Of a stretch of 64,000 nt of DNA, positions 53,630-64,000 are shown one piece after another (the stretch's first letter is position 1; the number at the start of each line of letters is the position of its first letter). The translations under genes were made by a program, and so were the position numbers. This stretch comes from Methylophaga lonarensis MPL (GTDB lineage: Bacteria > Pseudomonadota > Gammaproteobacteria > Nitrosococcales > Methylophagaceae), in the NCBI RefSeq assembly GCF_000349205.1, contig NZ_APHR01000037.1:25657-89656 (forward strand), read 5' to 3'. The notes beneath the pieces are model-generated. The model did not search any database, was not told where the DNA came from, and was given only the letters and a program-made list of their open reading frames with translations.

Positions 53630-54160
53630 ATGAGTGTCGAGAAAATAAGCGCAGAGCAGTTTTTGCAATTACAGCCTGCTGAGGATTTGTGTCTGCTGGA
53701 TGTCAGGACAGCAGCAGAAGTCAGAAACGATGCATTGCCTGGGATTATTGAAGTCCCTGTTGATCAACTGGACGCAGAAAAATTCAAGACAATTTTGCAG
53801 CAGCGAGACCATTCAGGGCCGGTCTATCTGATTTGTCAGTCAGGCAGAAGGGCTGAGATTGCGGCCAGCAAACTGGCTAAAGCCATAGAAAATCCATTGC
53901 TGATTGTCGAAGGCGGAATGGCGGCTATTCGTCAGAAGAAAAAGCCGACTACGACTACGACGGGAACGATGATCAGTCTGGAACGTCAGGTGAGAATAGC
54001 CGTTGGCATTCTGATTATCCTGACGGTACTGGCAGGTTTCATTTTCAGTCCGGTGTGGTTTGGCGTAACCGGTTTGATGGGGCTGGGGTTGTTATACGCG
54101 GGCATTACCGATAACTGCATGCTGGGCATGATCATGGCCAAAGCGCCCTGGAATCGCTGA
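53630..54160 (+). CDS. Rhodanese-DUF2892 fusion protein
   Basis: A 176-residue protein: rhodanese domain (about 5-100) with active-site Cys69 in ICQSGRRAE, then a DUF2892 membrane part (two helices, about 120-160, ending DNCMLGMIMAKAPW). It can move sulfane sulfur from persulfide to acceptors, here at the membrane. Six bases ahead of the TSUP gene and co-transcribed with it and the hydrolase gene: a persulfide/sulfide detoxification set. Confidence 0.9.
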   Translation: MSVEKISAEQFLQLQPAEDLCLLDVRTAAEVRNDALPGIIEVPVDQLDAEKFKTILQQRDHSGPVYLICQSGRRAEIAASKLAKAIENPLLIVEGGMAAIRQKKKPTTTTTGTMISLERQVRIAVGILIILTVLAGFIFSPVWFGVTGLMGLGLLYAGITDNCMLGMIMAKAPWNR

Positions 54161-54165
54161 GCATC

Positions 54166-54999
54166 ATGTTTTTGCTGACGGGCATATTGATTGGGCTGGT
54201 ACTGGGACTGACCGGAGCCGGTGGTTCGGTGTTTGCCGTTCCGTTATTAATCATGCTAACCGGCATGTCTGTGCATCAAGCGGTCGGACTGTCATTGGGC
54301 GCTGTTGCGGTGACTGCCATGTTTGGTTGTTTACGTGGCAAAACCAGAAAAACCATGTTGCTGGTGCCCGCCATATTGTTATCAATTTCGGGCATGTTGC
54401 TGGTGCCAGTAGGGCAGTGGTTGGCTAGTCAGCTTGATGCAATGGCACTGGTGATTGGTTTTGCCATATTGGCGATTTTAATTGCCATCCGGATGTGGCG
54501 AATGGCCGTTCGCAACCCCGAAAGCTCGGCAATTACCCGTGCCAGTGACTTAACAATTGATAGCAGCCAGGGATTGTTGTGCAGATTGAGTCCCAGCGGT
54601 CAGTTTCAGATGCGTCCCCGTTGCATGAGTGGTTTGCTGGTTGGCGGTGCTGTAGTAGGCGTTTTGTCAGGCATGTTTGGCGTCGGTGGTGGCTTTTTGA
54701 TTGTGCCATTGTTGTTGTATCTCAGTCAGGTCACTTTCAGACAAGCCGTAGGAACATCGTTGCTGGTGATTACTGTGATCAGCGGAGTTGGCTTTATCAG
54801 CTTTCTGTTGATGTCCGAATACGCACAAAGCTTGCCGGTAAATCTGATGCTGTGGTTGATGGCGGGCGGTGTGCTAGGGATGATTTTTGGACAATTACTG
54901 ACAGATAAAATCGCCAATGCCCGTTTGCAGAAGATCTTTGCCATTGCCTTGATAGTCATCGTCAGTGTGATGACATTAAACGCCGTTTTAGGAGGATAG
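54166..54999 (+). CDS. TSUP family (TauE/SafE) sulfur-compound permease
   Basis: A 277-residue inner-membrane protein of the TauE/SafE/YfcA family with about eight helices in two repeats. Each half starts with the G-x-x-G-x-G-G motif: LTGAGGSVFAVPLL (first) and GMFGVGGGFLIVPLL (second). In comparable operons it is thought to move sulfite or another sulfur compound across the membrane. Located between the rhodanese and persulfide dioxygenase-like genes, five and four bases from them. Confidence 0.9.
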   Translation: MFLLTGILIGLVLGLTGAGGSVFAVPLLIMLTGMSVHQAVGLSLGAVAVTAMFGCLRGKTRKTMLLVPAILLSISGMLLVPVGQWLASQLDAMALVIGFAILAILIAIRMWRMAVRNPESSAITRASDLTIDSSQGLLCRLSPSGQFQMRPRCMSGLLVGGAVVGVLSGMFGVGGGFLIVPLLLYLSQVTFRQAVGTSLLVITVISGVGFISFLLMSEYAQSLPVNLMLWLMAGGVLGMIFGQLLTDKIANARLQKIFAIALIVIVSVMTLNAVLGG

Positions 55000-55003
55000 T
55001 TCT

Positions 55004-55705
55004 ATGATTTTCAGACAATTATTTGAGAAAGTTTCCAGCACCTACACTTACCTGATTGCTGATGAAGTCACTGGCGAAGCCTTGTTGATCGATCCGGTGC
55101 TGGAAGAAACCGACATGTATCTGCGGCTTCTGAATGAATTGGGGCTGACGCTCAAAGTCGCCATGGATACTCATACGCATGCTGATCACATTACAGCGCT
55201 CGGCAAATTACGCGAACAAACTGGTTGCCTGAGTTTGATGGGCGCACAGGCGCAATCAGCTTGTGCCAGTGGACAGTTTGAAGATCAGCAGATCATCAAA
55301 ATTGGTCAGCTGCAAATCAAGGCACTGCACACGCCCGGTCACACAGATGACAGCTACAGTTTTGTGTTGGAGCATCAAGACCAAACCTATCTGTTCACCG
55401 GCGACACTTTATTGATTCGTGGTACCGGTCGTACCGATTTTCAAAATGGCAATGCGGATGACCAGTTCAACAGTTTGTTTAATGTTCTGTTGCAACTTCC
55501 TGATAACACATGGGTTTACCCTGGCCATGATTATAAAGGCTGGATGGTCAGCACACTTCATGAAGAGAAGCAGCACAATCCAAGGCTTCAGGTCAGTAAT
55601 GCCATGGAATATCGACAAATAATGGACAATTTGAATCTGGCGAATCCGAAAATGATGGATGTTGCCGTTCCTGCCAATCGTGCCTGTGGAGAGGTGAGTC
55701 TCTGA
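55004..55705 (+). CDS. Metallo-beta-lactamase-fold persulfide dioxygenase-like protein (ETHE1/Blh)
   Basis: A 233-residue MBL-fold enzyme. Metal motif THTHADH (His57, His59, Asp61, His62), HTPGHT with a third-ligand His, FTGDTLLIRGTGRTDF and YPGHDYKG. The GRTDF segment and compact size match ETHE1/Blh enzymes that oxidise glutathione persulfide to sulfite with a single iron. AGGAGGATAG precedes the ATG. Third gene of the rhodanese-TSUP operon, which fits sulfide/persulfide removal. Confidence 0.92.
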   Translation: MIFRQLFEKVSSTYTYLIADEVTGEALLIDPVLEETDMYLRLLNELGLTLKVAMDTHTHADHITALGKLREQTGCLSLMGAQAQSACASGQFEDQQIIKIGQLQIKALHTPGHTDDSYSFVLEHQDQTYLFTGDTLLIRGTGRTDFQNGNADDQFNSLFNVLLQLPDNTWVYPGHDYKGWMVSTLHEEKQHNPRLQVSNAMEYRQIMDNLNLANPKMMDVAVPANRACGEVSL

Positions 55706-55950
55706 CCGAGTGGAAGGGGCATTACAACACCAGACTGATAAGGCAGTCGGCACTTCGGTTTCAGTAGTGAATCTGTGTCGAAAGTCGCTGCTTTGTCAGT
55801 CACATTAATCCTTTGATTTAGATCAACAAAGCGGCGAAATCATCTGTTGGCGCAAAGCCGATCTTGTACTCTTGCACCCGCAATCACTAGCCCCAGAAAA
55901 ATAATCATTTTCACACATTGTTTCAATGTGCTTACGCAGGATAAATCGAC

Positions 55951-57600
55951 ATGCTCAATTTCAGAAATAGAACGCTGAGGACAAAACTCGGTATCAGCTT
56001 CGCCGTGGTGATATTCCTGTCATTTCTGATAGCAAGCTTCTCAATATATTCACTCCGGCAAATGACTGAGGCCAAGCAGCAAGTCATTGAATTGATGGAT
56101 CTTGCGATTTATCAAGTGGAGAAAGAGGTCGATCATCTTGCCTGGACCAATCAACTGGCCAACAGTTTTCTGCTTGAAACACCATTTACAGGGCAGTTGG
56201 ATCCTGAAAAGTGTGATTTCGGTCAGTGGTATTACGCATTCAGAGAAACAAACATCTACGAAAAAGCGTCACCGGAGTTCAGAGCTGCTTTTGATGCGAT
56301 AGAGCAACCGCATTTCAACTTGCATCAGAGTGCCGTACGTATTCAGGATTACATGCAAAGCAATCAGGGGAATGCTGCGATTGGTGTTTACGGTCGTGAC
56401 GTACAACAGCATTTGCAGCAGGTTCGGTTGCACCTCGATGAGATCAAATCCTCTCTGGCAGCAGAGAGGGCGTTAATCATTTCAGAAGCGTCCAAGTCGG
56501 CACAAAGGATGACTTATGTTCAGATTGCGCTGGCATTGCTTGTCTTGTTAATCAGCGCAGTTCTAGCGACAAAAATAATCAACAGTATCAGTTCCAGAAT
56601 GTCAGCATTGACACAGCGGGTTAAGGAGATGGCTGATGGTCATTTCAATCAACAAGCGTTGCCAGTTGATGACAAAGACGAAATAGGCATCAGTATTGAG
56701 GCATTTAATGTAATGGCAGAAAAAACTGCCAATCTGGTGATGGAAGTGAATAATTCCGTCGCTCATTTGATGAAGTCGGCTGAAAAACTCTCTTTGGTGA
56801 ATATGGAAACCAATAAGGGGGTTCATCAGCAACAAACGGAAACCGATCTTGTTGCGACGGCAATGAATGAAATGTCGGCGACAGTACAGGAAGTTGCCAG
56901 GAATACCCAAATGGCTGCAGATGCGGCTCAGAATGCTTCATCACAGGCGGTCGCGGGTCAGTCAATTGTGGTCGAAAGCATTCGGGTTATTAATTCGCTT
57001 GCTTCTGAAATTATCAAAACCTCATCGGTCATTGAAAATGTGCATAGCAGCTCACAGTCAATTAATCAGGTGTTGGAAGTGATTCAGGGAATCGCCGAAC
57101 AAACCAATCTGTTGGCACTCAATGCAGCAATTGAGGCGGCGAGAGCCGGTGAACACGGTAGAGGCTTTGCGGTGGTCGCTGATGAGGTACGCCATTTGGC
57201 AAACCGTACTCACCAATCAACCGATGAAATCAAAGATATGATTCGACAACTCCAAACCGCAGCAACGACGGCTGTGGAAGTGATGGAAAAGAGTGAAACA
57301 GAAGCAAAACTCAGTGTTCAACGAGCGGCTGAAACTGACGAAGCACTCACAGCAATCAATCAGGCAGTTGCCCAAATTAATCAAATGAATATTCAGATTG
57401 CCAGTGCGTCAGAGGAGCAAAGCGCCGTGGCAGAGGAAATCAATCGAAATCTGTGCAACATCAGTGCGATTGCTGAATCTAACTCTGAACTTTCAGACAA
57501 AACTATGGACGCGAGTCGTGCCCTCGAACAAACTGCAGAAAATTTGCATGTCACGGCCAGCAAATTTAATGTGAGTGGGGCAGGGTCTGTAAATCCCTGA
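55951..57600 (+). CDS. Methyl-accepting chemotaxis protein with periplasmic CZB zinc-binding site
   Basis: A 549-residue chemoreceptor: N-terminal helix (about 13-36), periplasmic domain (about 40-185), second helix (about 190-208), HAMP and MCP signalling domain with tip [20 protein letters not shown]. The periplasmic domain matches the CZB zinc-site pattern: His62 (DHLAW), Cys88 (CDFGQW), His121 and His125 (H-x3-H). CZB domains usually occur in cytoplasmic receptors and c-di-GMP enzymes, so a periplasmic one would read extracellular zinc or an oxidant. Stand-alone gene. Confidence 0.9.
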   Translation: MLNFRNRTLRTKLGISFAVVIFLSFLIASFSIYSLRQMTEAKQQVIELMDLAIYQVEKEVDHLAWTNQLANSFLLETPFTGQLDPEKCDFGQWYYAFRETNIYEKASPEFRAAFDAIEQPHFNLHQSAVRIQDYMQSNQGNAAIGVYGRDVQQHLQQVRLHLDEIKSSLAAERALIISEASKSAQRMTYVQIALALLVLLISAVLATKIINSISSRMSALTQRVKEMADGHFNQQALPVDDKDEIGISIEAFNVMAEKTANLVMEVNNSVAHLMKSAEKLSLVNMETNKGVHQQQTETDLVATAMNEMSATVQEVARNTQMAADAAQNASSQAVAGQSIVVESIRVINSLASEIIKTSSVIENVHSSSQSINQVLEVIQGIAEQTNLLALNAAIEAARAGEHGRGFAVVADEVRHLANRTHQSTDEIKDMIRQLQTAATTAVEVMEKSETEAKLSVQRAAETDEALTAINQAVAQINQMNIQIASASEEQSAVAEEINRNLCNISAIAESNSELSDKTMDASRALEQTAENLHVTASKFNVSGAGSVNP

Positions 57601-57704
57601 TAGCTGAAGCTTCTGGTGTGCAAACAGCCACCCGCAGTGGTGGCTGACAGAAAGTGACAGACGCTGGTGATACTCTGGTAGATAGCTATCAAACAGGATA
57701 AATC

Positions 57705-58172
57705 ATGAGTGACTCCACCATTCAATCAAGCATGATCACATTGGCCAGACATCGACTCAAAGCATTAAAAGTCGCCTTGGTTGGCCGCGCAGCGGATCTC
57801 AATCTGGTTCAGAACACTTTCCATCAACTCACCGGACTGACCAGTCTGCGTTTTGTACAGAATCACGGATTAGATGAGGCAACATGCAAGGAGCTGAGCA
57901 TTATCGATAATCTTGCGATTTTGAGTGTGCTGTATTCTCACCCTGAAGTCTTGGACAAGTTTTCCAGCGAGTCACAGCAGTTATCTCGATATCTGGATAT
58001 GCCCGGTCGCGAGCTGCTGGATCTGTTGTTCAAACAAGGTGGTCGCTTTAACAATCAGGAAGCGGTTTCCGTGGCAATTCATCGCGGCTTGATTGACGAT
58101 ATTCATCACGAGGCTGAAGCCTACCGGCGATTAGAACTTCGAGAACGGAGCTCTCAAGACAGGGGACATTAA
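57705..58172 (+). CDS. Hypothetical soluble protein
   Basis: A 155-residue, mostly helical protein with no signal or membrane segment. It has a GRAADLNLVQNTF segment, a FVQNHGLDEATCKELS helix and a LSRYLDMPGRELLDLLFK stretch near residue 100. No family recognised. Preceded by a GC-rich hairpin at 57625-57646 without a T-run. Confidence 0.6.
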   Translation: MSDSTIQSSMITLARHRLKALKVALVGRAADLNLVQNTFHQLTGLTSLRFVQNHGLDEATCKELSIIDNLAILSVLYSHPEVLDKFSSESQQLSRYLDMPGRELLDLLFKQGGRFNNQEAVSVAIHRGLIDDIHHEAEAYRRLELRERSSQDRGH

Positions 58173-58202
58173 CAGGAGAGACGGCAGGCTCCATCTCTCC
58201 TG
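58173..58202. terminator. Hairpin between convergent genes
   Basis: CAGGAGAGA with its complement TCTCTCCTG (9-bp stem, 12-base loop) right after the hypothetical-gene stop and before the dehydrogenase stop. No clear T-run, so terminator activity is uncertain. Confidence 0.45.
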
Positions 58203-58208
58203 AAGTCG

Positions 58209-59261
58209 TTATTGACTGGCTTGCAGTGAGGCCATATCAATGACAAAACGATAACGTACATCCGCCCGTTCCATCCGCTCAAAAGCTTCATTGATTTGAT
58301 CCATGCGGATCATTTCACACTCCGGCAGCACATTCATGCGCGCACAAAAATCCAGCATTTCCTGAGTTTCGGCAATGCCGCCAATCAATGAACCGGAAAT
58401 ATGTCGACGACCAAACACCAAGGGTGAGGTATCGGTGCCATCGACAGGGCCTAACTGACCAACCAGTACCAGACTGGCATCCAGATCCAGCAAGGGCACA
58501 TAAGGTGTCAAATCATGTTTGACCGGCACGGTATCGATGATCAGATCAAAACTGGATTGCGCCTCGGTCATTGCTTGTGCATCTTTGGATACCAGAAAAG
58601 CATCGGCACCCAGTGACATGGCATCCGCTTGTTTGCTGGCTGAGGTGCTGATGACAGTGACATGAGCACCCAATGCAACGGCCAGTTTGACCGCCATATG
58701 GCCCAGACCACCCATGCCAATCACACCGACGCGTGAGCCAGGACCGACGCCCCAATGCCGCAGTGGTGAATACGTGGTGATACCGGCACATAACAAGGGC
58801 GCCGCACGCGCCAAATCCAGAGTTTCTGGTACTTTCAGTACAAATTCCTCACGCACGACAATGTGTTTTGAATAGCCGCCATGGGTGATGCTGCCGTCAA
58901 TGCGATCAGGTGAACCGTAGGTGAGGGTGAAACCATTGCGACAGTACTGTTCTTCGCCGCTATGGCAGGAATCACAATCCTGACAACTATCGACCATGCA
59001 GCCCACGGCGACATGCTCACCTACTTGATACTGACTGACTTCCGCGCCGATGGCAGTGACCTTGCCAACGATTTCATGGCCGGGCACCACCGGATAAGTG
59101 CTGGCATTCCAGTCGTTGCGTGCCATGTGTAAATCAGAGTGGCAAACACCGCAATAAAGAATCTCTATGGCGACATCGTTATCGCGTAGTGCTCGTCGTT
59201 CAAATGACAAGGGCGCAAGTCTGGATTGAGCCGTCTGAGCAGCATAACCAATGGTTTTCAT
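58209..59261 (-). CDS. Zinc-containing NAD(P)-dependent alcohol/aldehyde dehydrogenase (YahK/CAD-like)
   Basis: A 350-residue medium-chain dehydrogenase. Catalytic-zinc ligands: Cys40 (GVCHSD), His62-Glu63 (GHEIVG) and Cys in LLCAGITTYSPL. Four structural-zinc cysteines lie in CQDCDSCHSGEEQYC. Rossmann motif VIGMGGLGHMAVKL near residue 180. It resembles cinnamyl-alcohol-type NADPH aldehyde reductases such as YahK. Reaction direction and substrate not determinable. Separated from katG by a terminator. Confidence 0.92.
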   Translation of the reverse strand: MKTIGYAAQTAQSRLAPLSFERRALRDNDVAIEILYCGVCHSDLHMARNDWNASTYPVVPGHEIVGKVTAIGAEVSQYQVGEHVAVGCMVDSCQDCDSCHSGEEQYCRNGFTLTYGSPDRIDGSITHGGYSKHIVVREEFVLKVPETLDLARAAPLLCAGITTYSPLRHWGVGPGSRVGVIGMGGLGHMAVKLAVALGAHVTVISTSASKQADAMSLGADAFLVSKDAQAMTEAQSSFDLIIDTVPVKHDLTPYVPLLDLDASLVLVGQLGPVDGTDTSPLVFGRRHISGSLIGGIAETQEMLDFCARMNVLPECEMIRMDQINEAFERMERADVRYRFVIDMASLQASQ

Positions 59262-59326
59262 AGCAAGACTCCAAGTGACTTTTTTGAGAGAAAATCAAGC
59301 ATAGCAGCTTGAGGTGACAGTTAAAA

Positions 59327-59364
59327 AAAAACGAGCACCCCACCAAAGCAGGGCACTCGTTTTT
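59327..59364 (-). terminator. Terminator between katG and the dehydrogenase gene
   Basis: AAAAACGAG...CTCGTTTTT stem with an internal CCC/GGG arm, 19 bases past the katG stop; the minus-strand side ends in T-run. Isolates the two same-strand genes. Confidence 0.8.
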
Positions 59365-59383
59365 GTCTGTGATGTGAAGCGAG

Positions 59384-61598
<2,215 letters not shown>

Positions 61599-61658
61599 TT
61601 ACCGGTTTCGAGAGGTTCACAGTTGAACCTACATTTCAAGACTATCACGGCTAATAAT

Positions 61659-61673
61659 TGATAATCATGAGAA
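61659..61673. promoter_or_regulatory. Possible Fur-type box upstream of katG
   Basis: TGATAATCATGAGAA matches 12 of 15 positions of the TGATAATNATTATCA Fur core and lies about 80 bases before the katG ATG. It could link katG to iron or, less likely, another Fur-family regulator. Confidence 0.4.
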
Positions 61674-61682
61674 TAAACTATG

Positions 61683-61709
61683 CCAGTAATCGCCTCTAGC
61701 GATTACTGG
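61683..61709 (-). terminator. Hairpin between the glycine-zipper gene and katG
   Basis: CCAGTAATCGC-CTCTA-GCGATTACTGG, perfect 11-bp stem, followed on the minus strand by CATAGTTTATTCT. Weak T-run; likely ends the glycine-zipper transcript before katG. Confidence 0.6.
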
Positions 61710-61724
61710 TTGAGTGGATCAATG

Positions 61725-62045
61725 CTAACAGCGACCCTGCATCGCAAGTCCAGGCGGACAGTGCTTGGTGCGACGGCCATCGATATAGGTTCTGCCATCA
61801 TAGTGATGACGATCTCGATAATTCTGATGGCCTTCATCTTCAGCAGTTGTCACAGCAGCGCCTACACCAGCGCCTAATGCGCCCCCGATAATTGCACCAT
61901 CACGTCCAGCAACTTCATTACCAACAGCTGCACCGAGTCCACCGCCAATGGCACCACCAATTGCTGCATCAACCGTGCTTGAATCAGTCGCACCAGCGTT
62001 GAAACTAAATAAAGCCAGCGCAAGCAAAAAATATCGTTTATTCAT
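61725..62045 (-). CDS. Glycine-zipper outer-membrane or periplasmic protein
   Basis: A 106-residue secreted protein: signal peptide (about residues 1-19), then a glycine-zipper hydrophobic region (AAIGGAIGGGLGAAVGNEVA and GAIIGGALGAGVGAAV, about 27-65), then a polar His/Arg/Tyr-rich tail ending HCPPGLAMQGRC with two cysteines. Glycine-zipper proteins of this shape often associate with the outer membrane or act in stress. No specific function can be given. Confidence 0.8.
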   Translation of the reverse strand: MNKRYFLLALALFSFNAGATDSSTVDAAIGGAIGGGLGAAVGNEVAGRDGAIIGGALGAGVGAAVTTAEDEGHQNYRDRHHYDGRTYIDGRRTKHCPPGLAMQGRC

Positions 62046-62209
62046 AAGATGACTCCTTTTTATGTTGGGCGCTACAGATTATCACCTGAGATGACTCCGA
62101 AGGGTTCTGACCGTTTCACTTATTAGCTGATATCGGGAAATTTTTCCCGAAATTGAGGCAGTCATTGGGCTTAAGGCGCCTGAAAGACTCATTGGAAATA
62201 TTTCTGAGC

Positions 62210-62881
62210 CTAGTGGTTAAGCAGGGATGGATCCATTGGTTGAATCAGACTGTGCTGAATCGCCAACAGCGTGAGTTCTATATCGGAGTTCACGCCGAGT
62301 TTACTCTTGATCTGATAATGGTAATTGCAGACCGTTTTTTGACTGATGTTAAGAAATTGCGCGATTTCTTCGGTTGAATGGGCATTAACCAACAAGCGCA
62401 GAATTTCATACTCGCGTGCTGAGAGTGTGTTCAGCAAGGTGCGATTGCCTAGCAGACTCTCCAAGGCAAGCAGTTTTTCGATATCCGAACTCAAGGCCAC
62501 TTTGCCCTGATGGACACGATAAACCGAATCAATCAGGCTTTGCGGCGGCATGTTTTTAGTGACATACCCTAATGCGCCAGCCTGAATAGCTCTGGTCACC
62601 AATTCCGGGTTTAGATGCATGGTGAAAACAACGATCTTGGCGCGGGCATCGTATTTGATGATTTTGCTGATACATTCAAGTCCACTACCTCCGGGTAGTG
62701 ATAAATCCGTGATCATCACATCCGGCTGGTGTGTTTTGTACTGAATATAGGCTTCCTTGGCAGTAGTTGCCTCGGCCACCACAATCAGATCGGGAGATTC
62801 AGCCAGCAAGGCTTTATAGCCATCTCTGACAATGGCATGGTCATCGACCATCAGGATACGGATATTATTTTCATTCATCAT
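62210..62881 (-). CDS. NarL/LuxR-family response regulator (MoxX-like)
   Basis: A 223-residue response regulator: receiver domain (about 8-125) with acidic pair DD near residue 13, phospho-acceptor Asp in VMITDLSLPGG (about residue 57), Thr in FTMH and Lys in GYVTKN; then a LuxR-type HTH (LSAREYEILRLLVNAHSTEE, then NISQKTVCNYHYQIKSKLG). Overlaps the kinase gene by four bases. The kinase partner carries a MoxY-like sensor, so this may be a MoxX-type regulator of methanol oxidation, a suggestion from family names only. Confidence 0.88.
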   Translation of the reverse strand: MMNENNIRILMVDDHAIVRDGYKALLAESPDLIVVAEATTAKEAYIQYKTHQPDVMITDLSLPGGSGLECISKIIKYDARAKIVVFTMHLNPELVTRAIQAGALGYVTKNMPPQSLIDSVYRVHQGKVALSSDIEKLLALESLLGNRTLLNTLSAREYEILRLLVNAHSTEEIAQFLNISQKTVCNYHYQIKSKLGVNSDIELTLLAIQHSLIQPMDPSLLNH

Positions 62882-64000
62882 TTTGTAGTGCTATGGCTGC
62901 TGATAATTGGGATAGTGACATTGATCACCAGTCCATGAGGCGATGCAATGGCAAAGTCAATCTTGCCATCAAGCATTGCAACACGTTCAAAAATTCCTGA
63001 AATCCCAAAACCAGGATTTGAAACAAAGTCCAACTGTTCAATGGTGCCATTGTCCATGATGATAATGTGCAACTGTTGCTTTGTCGGTGACGCGCTTATT
63101 TCAACGCTGGCCTGCGTTGCGTCGGAATGCTTATAAATATTGTGAAGGCACTCCTGAATGACACGAAAGACATTCAGCTGGACTGATTCTGGCAGTTTAG
63201 AAAGTTCTGCTTTATTGTGATACTGCAATTGAATCGGACTGTTAATTCGTGCTTTCCAGTGATGAATAAGTCTATGCAGACTGTTATCAAGCCCCGAATG
63301 AAGAAGGCTGTCGGTGAGTCGAAGGCTGAACAGGATATTACGCATCTGATTCATCATTTCCTGAGCGGTTACGGTCAATTTTTCAGCTGTTTCGGCCAGT
63401 TCAGGTGATGACTTTTGTGCTTTGATCGTCAGCAGAGACGACAATGCCAGCATGCCGGTCAGTGATTGTCCGAGATCATCGTGCAGTTCTCTGGAAATAT
63501 GGCGTCGTTCGTCTTCCTGTACCCTGACCAGTTGTTCGGCGAGCGATTGGTTTTTTTGCTGAGCCAATCGCAGGCGTTGAACAAAATCATTGATGGCAAG
63601 GCTGATGCTCTGCCACTCGTTAATTCGGAAATCAGGCACTGGTGGACCAGATAAGTCGTTTGATAAGGCTCTTATGCTTTTTTCTATTTTCCGACTTGGC
63701 CGAATAACAATATTCATGGCAAACACCATCAACAGGCTGGTCGTCAGGATCACTACTGTACTGACGATGGCCACCTCTCGAAGTGTTGTCCAAGCGTTTG
63801 TAATCGCTTCCTTGTGACTTGGATGAAGACTTAAAACACCGTAACTTTTGTCACGATAGTCGATGCTTTGCATGGCAGGTGATTTGAGGCTGAACAGTTT
63901 GGGATACACCCAACTAAACCAGGAAGGGGCGGCGGAAAGGTGATTGCTGACCTTTGCAATAATGATAGACCGCATCGTCCAGATGATTGTGAAAAGATAA
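62878..64000 (-). CDS. Sensor histidine kinase with LapD/MoxY-type N-terminus, cut by the window end
   Basis: The visible 370 or so residues contain a LapD/MoxY-like periplasmic segment (APSWFSWVYP, then YGVLSLHPSHKEA), a membrane helix (AIVSTVVILTTSLLMVFAM), HAMP, HisKA_3 (ERRHISRELHDDLGQSLTGM with phospho-His) and a HATPase_c (VIQECLHNIYKHSDAT, then NPGFGISGIFERV). An internal ATG lies at 63975, but the frame stays open to the end (64000), so the true start is outside. It faces the response regulator with a four-base overlap. Confidence 0.85.
   Translation of the reverse strand, partial: YLFTIIWTMRSIIIAKVSNHLSAAPSWFSWVYPKLFSLKSPAMQSIDYRDKSYGVLSLHPSHKEAITNAWTTLREVAIVSTVVILTTSLLMVFAMNIVIRPSRKIEKSIRALSNDLSGPPVPDFRINEWQSISLAINDFVQRLRLAQQKNQSLAEQLVRVQEDERRHISRELHDDLGQSLTGMLALSSLLTIKAQKSSPELAETAEKLTVTAQEMMNQMRNILFSLRLTDSLLHSGLDNSLHRLIHHWKARINSPIQLQYHNKAELSKLPESVQLNVFRVIQECLHNIYKHSDATQASVEISASPTKQQLHIIIMDNGTIEQLDFVSNPGFGISGIFERVAMLDGKIDFAIASPHGLVINVTIPIISSHSTTK

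Noticed and set aside
57625..57646. GC-rich hairpin as a terminator for the chemoreceptor gene
   Set aside because: Strong stem (CAGCCACC/GGTGGCTG) but no T-run follows on the plus strand.

Overview
The window reads as about 64 kb of chromosome from a gram-negative gammaproteobacterium with moderate GC, and probably a methylotroph. The lineage is suggested by the tsaB-cmoA-cmoB run, the yceJ-yceI pair, the divergent tesA/ybbA-ybbP arrangement, mtgA, dacB, and DksA and Zur paralogues. Methylotrophy is suggested by a 23-codon pqqA (27928-27999), a formaldehyde-activating-enzyme homologue (49506-50057), a protein very like the A subunit of the formyltransferase/hydrolase (formylmethanofuran dehydrogenase) complex (22160-23803), and a MoxYX-like two-component system at the right edge. 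A marine Methylophaga-like organism is my best guess. That is an inference from gene content, not something the sequence states. No phage, insertion sequence, CRISPR array, tRNA or rRNA was seen.

Layout. 1-4.6 kb: cytochrome b561/YceI, a small TPR-like protein, an unlisted 44-residue membrane peptide, and the tRNA-modification genes tsaB, cmoA and cmoB. 4.8-9.8 kb: a ZIP metal transporter, an SLC13-type permease with RCK_C domains, a Blc lipocalin, a bacterial voltage-gated sodium-channel homologue, and a tandem ribbon-helix-helix regulator with likely operators. 9.9-26.4 kb: a zinc-homeostasis island, the centrepiece of the window. It runs GGDEF-EAL protein with a C-terminal zinc-binding CZB domain, dksA2 (half zinc finger), a ZigA-type CobW GTPase, DUF1826, His-rich ZrgA, Zur; then an ABC-2 ATPase, a TonB receptor, two ABC-2 permeases, a second CobW GTPase and an FhcA/FwdA-like dinuclear amidohydrolase; then DUF3299 convergent, with a LolD-like ATPase and FtsX-like permease (the rest of a Zrg-type system). 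The same 13-bp palindrome, GATAT-N3-ATATC, lies before dksA2 and before the ABC/TonB operon and is the obvious candidate Zur box.

26.4-46.3 kb: mostly housekeeping and accessory single genes. These include a TetR regulator, pqqA, cspA, two small secreted proteins, a cupin, malic enzyme, tesA/ybbA-ybbP, a diguanylate cyclase, a haloacid dehalogenase-like protein, mtgA, an unlisted 50-residue Cys-rich protein, a fused SecDF and dacB.

46.3-64 kb: a stress-like membrane protein, a chemoreceptor with unusual predicted topology, the Fae-like protein behind a CRP-like palindrome, a GTPase/DUF2868 pair, a sulfur-detoxification operon (rhodanese-DUF2892, TSUP, persulfide-dioxygenase-like hydrolase), a chemoreceptor with a periplasmic CZB zinc site, an alcohol dehydrogenase, a frameshifted katG, a glycine-zipper protein, and a NarL/MoxY-type two-component pair cut by the window end.

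The most interesting idea is that the Zur-type island couples zinc import with dedicated metallation and possibly C1 metabolism. A CobW GTPase overlaps a solitary FhcA-like zinc enzyme, inside an operon that also encodes a TonB receptor and an ABC-2 transporter. Two CZB zinc-sensing proteins, one next to the island, suggest zinc level may also be read out through c-di-GMP and chemotaxis.
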